Assembly (NCBI RefSeq): GCF_032362555.1
Contig: NC_083505.1
Location: 6,253,501-6,317,500, forward strand
Length of the DNA: 64,000 nucleotides
Reading direction: 5' to 3'
From: Amyelois transitella
Taxonomy: Eukaryota > Arthropoda > Insecta > Lepidoptera > Pyralidae
Both the position numbers and the translations under genes were made by a program. Of the stretch, positions 60,162 through 64,000 are shown in pieces (position 1 is the stretch's first letter; each line of letters begins with the position of its first letter). The notes beneath the pieces were generated by a model. That model was not told the DNA's origin and ran no database searches. It worked only from the letters and a program-made list of their open reading frames with translations.

Positions 60162-60626
60162 AATATATTAGAATAATGTGGATTTCACAGATTGTCACTT
60201 AAAAACATAAGAAAAAGAAGAAAAGAAAAACCTTTTCAAAAATTATCTTCAAGAGAAATGACAATGAAATTATTAGGTTATGAATGTCAATCAGCCAAAT
60301 CAAAAGCACGAAACCAATGAAGAACAAGAAGTTAGACGTTAGTATCCTCGAAATGTTTCTGTTAGTGTCAGTTAGGGATAGGACTTGTTATCATTACCAA
60401 ATTAACACTTTAAGTAACGGTAAATAACCTTATTTTCTAAAAGTTATTACTGTTACCGTGATATCGGTAGCATTAGCTTATTACGTTATTAAATTATGTT
60501 ATCATTACCAATAAACGTTAAGAATAGCGATACCAATCAAATTTATAAATAACGTTATTTATAAACATTATAATGAACGTTATTGTTATGTGAAATGAAA
60601 ATCTGTTCTGTTTTCATAAAATACTA

Positions 60627-61948
60627 GAGACCCACCCCGGCTTCGCACGGGTGCAAAATTCGGAAAAAATCAATATGTTTATTTATCAAATTAGGATGCA
60701 CCACATCACTTTTTGATAGTCAATATTTACATAGTCTTTACCTGCCTCATATACCTATATGTATATGTATGCCTTCTTTTCATATATAGATATTTAGCAT
60801 GTTAATGTAAAAAATTTGAATATCTATTTATTTAAACAATAATCTTAAATGCGTTATAAAATAAATAATATATTACAGAATATCTTTATATACAATGTTT
60901 ACAGCCTTCTTGTCATTGCACAATACGAACATGTTTATTTTTGATGTTACTCTTGAAAGAGCGACATAAAGTTGGCCATGGGAAATACACTCAACGCTTA
61001 AATCTAAGCCTGCAACGTTGAAGGTTTGACCCTGCGATTTATTAATGGTCATTGCAAACGATGTCTTTACTAGAAACTGCAGGCGTTTAAATTGGAATGG
61101 TAAGTCCGATGGTATCAGAGGAATTCGGGGAATCAATACATCTTCTCCGGTACCACATCCTGTGTGTATTGTGCATTCTATTATATAAGTTTTTAATGAT
61201 TTTACCAGTAAACGCGTGCCGTTGCAAAGTTTAGGTGGATTCAGATTCCTTAATAGAATAACAGGACAACCTACTTTCAACACCATTTTGTGAGAAGGGA
61301 GTCCCGACGGGTTCAAAGAATTAAGAAATTCTGTAGGAAAATGAACAGCTTCTTCTAAATCGAGAACAGTATCGACCGAGTAGTATATTTGTGACGGCGC
61401 ATCAATCTTTGAAAGAATCAAGTTATTCATTTTATCTACTTGTTCGTTAGTTGGAGATAAGGCCATATAAATCTATGTTAAATCAACAATCTATTTATGG
61501 TATTTAATTAAATAAGGAATAATGCTGTAGTGCTTAAAATCGCTTCGAAAATTAGCTATTATTTGCCGTAAAAAGTAAATGACAAAAAATGGTTTTGTGG
61601 GATATCGATAAGAGATAGACATATACCATCGCGGACTTTTCTGTAGACCTTTTCAAGGTGTACAATACTTAGTACATTATTTTTATAAATCTTGTAAGGT
61701 TAAGCCTGCGTACGCAATGTAAGCGGCAAGAAATTTAAGAATTTACGACACCACATTAGAAACCCTGAAAATAACAGTATTTCTCCATTATTTAATAGAT
61801 GTTATTATACATAAAAACCTTCCTCTTGAATCACTCTACCTGTTGCAAAAAACCGCATCAAAATCCGTTGCGTAATTTTAAAGATTTAAGCATACAGACA
61901 AACAGACTAAAATAGCGACTTTGTTTTATACTATGTAGTCTACTAAGT
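60627..61948 (-). mobile_element. Helitron carrying a Pif1-helicase remnant
   Basis: On the minus strand the 3' end is TGCACCCGTGCGAAGCCGGG then TGGGTCTCTAG at 60629-60660 (stem ACCCG/CGGGT before CTAG). The 5' end is near 61948 (CATAGTATAAAACAAAGTCG). The helicase ORF is in the same direction near the 3' end, as in autonomous Helitrons. The Rep domain is absent, so it is internally deleted. Confidence 0.8.
60873..61466 (-). pseudogene. Helitron Pif1-like helicase, C-terminal fragment
   Basis: A 197-residue open frame with family text: MALSPTNEQVDKMNNLIL, VGCPVILLRNLNPPKLCNGT, FAMTINKSQGQTFNVAGLDL and GQLYVALSRVTS. The last two are SF1B helicase motifs V and VI. Walker A/B motifs and the Rep nuclease are missing, so this is a fragment although its frame is intact to the stop. 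Confidence 0.92.
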
Positions 61949-62229
61949 ACCTGAAGTTTGTCTGTCGCAACGCAACTGTACAATACGCGACGTGATTAGA
62001 AGTGTTCACGTTGAATCCGTCATTAAATCAATCCGTAACGTTTTATGAATTTACCGGTAAATACAAAAAAAAAATACGTGTAAATTTTACTGAAAACGTT
62101 ATATGAGAGATAACGGTAAATAAAGCCGAAAATATGTTTAAAACGGTACTCAATTATAACGTGTACCCTGTTTGACAGTAATAACGATACCAATTCTTTA
62201 ACGGTTATTCAAGCTCTGGTATAAACTGA

Positions 62230-64000
<1,771 letters not shown>

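Larger units (their letters stand above)
60362..62222. mobile_element. AT-rich AACGGTTA-motif element split by a Helitron
   Basis: 60362-60625 and 61960-62222 both carry repeated TAACG/CGTTA motifs and have mutually inverted outer ends (TAGGGATAGGACTTGTTATC against the reverse complement of TAACGGTTATTCAAGCTCTG). The Helitron 60627-61948 lies exactly between them. The simplest reading is one older DNA transposon interrupted by a Helitron; assignment to hAT is a guess from the ends. Confidence 0.5.

Overview
The window is nuclear DNA from an insect, most likely a moth or butterfly. The genes are animal genes split by short GT-AG introns. The DNA is AT-rich, and introns and spacers are packed with repeats typical of Lepidoptera: Lep1-type Helitrons, RTE-type LINEs ending in ATGT repeats, tRNA-derived SINEs, and mariner, hAT and Tigger relics. 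There are no operons, ribosome-binding sites or CRISPR arrays. The species assignment is inference; the gene families are read from the predicted proteins.

Layout: (1) 171-1339 is a near-perfect foldback with two 456-bp arms. (2) 1699-7518 (-) holds Kap3, the kinesin-2 accessory subunit, in 11 coding exons whose phases all join. (3) A 2.7-kb divergent spacer contains two perfect hairpins. (4) 10238-20996 (+) holds a Nedd4-family HECT ubiquitin ligase (Su(dx)/Itch/WWP type: C2, four WW, HECT) in 13 coding exons. (5) 20997-26849 is a gene-poor stretch with a diffuse inverted-repeat element, an orphan coding-like exon and a Tigger relic. (6) 26850-29753 (-) is cytosolic alanyl-tRNA synthetase, coded in a single exon. 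It is divergent from NDUFS6 (31269-34625, +), a mitochondrial complex I subunit whose middle exon lies between two inverted copies of a transposon. (7) 35360-43743 (-) is a two-exon bublin coiled-coil (UPF0184) gene. Its 8.1-kb intron contains an intronless ubiquilin gene on the opposite strand, an intact RTE retrotransposon and a truncated sister copy. (8) 43.8-53.9 kb is a transposon-rich spacer with hAT and mariner coding sequence; the mariner transposase is intact. (9) 53998-60161 (-) is phosphatidylserine synthase in six coding exons. (10) 60.3-62.2 kb is a Helitron carrying a Pif1-like helicase fragment, apparently nested in another repeat. (11) 63265 onward (+) is the first coding exon of Rab14, cut by the window edge.

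The host genes are mostly unrelated housekeeping or trafficking genes: ciliary and axonal transport, ubiquitylation, proteasome shuttling, translation, respiration, lipid synthesis and endosomal traffic. The only arrangements with likely functional consequence are the divergent AlaRS/NDUFS6 pair, the nested ubiquilin, and the transposon inversions and duplications around coding exons. I found no previously undescribed multi-gene system. The most notable structures are the foldback at the left end, the inverted elements around NDUFS6 exon 2, the direct RTE repeats bracketing ubiquilin, and the nested Helitron.
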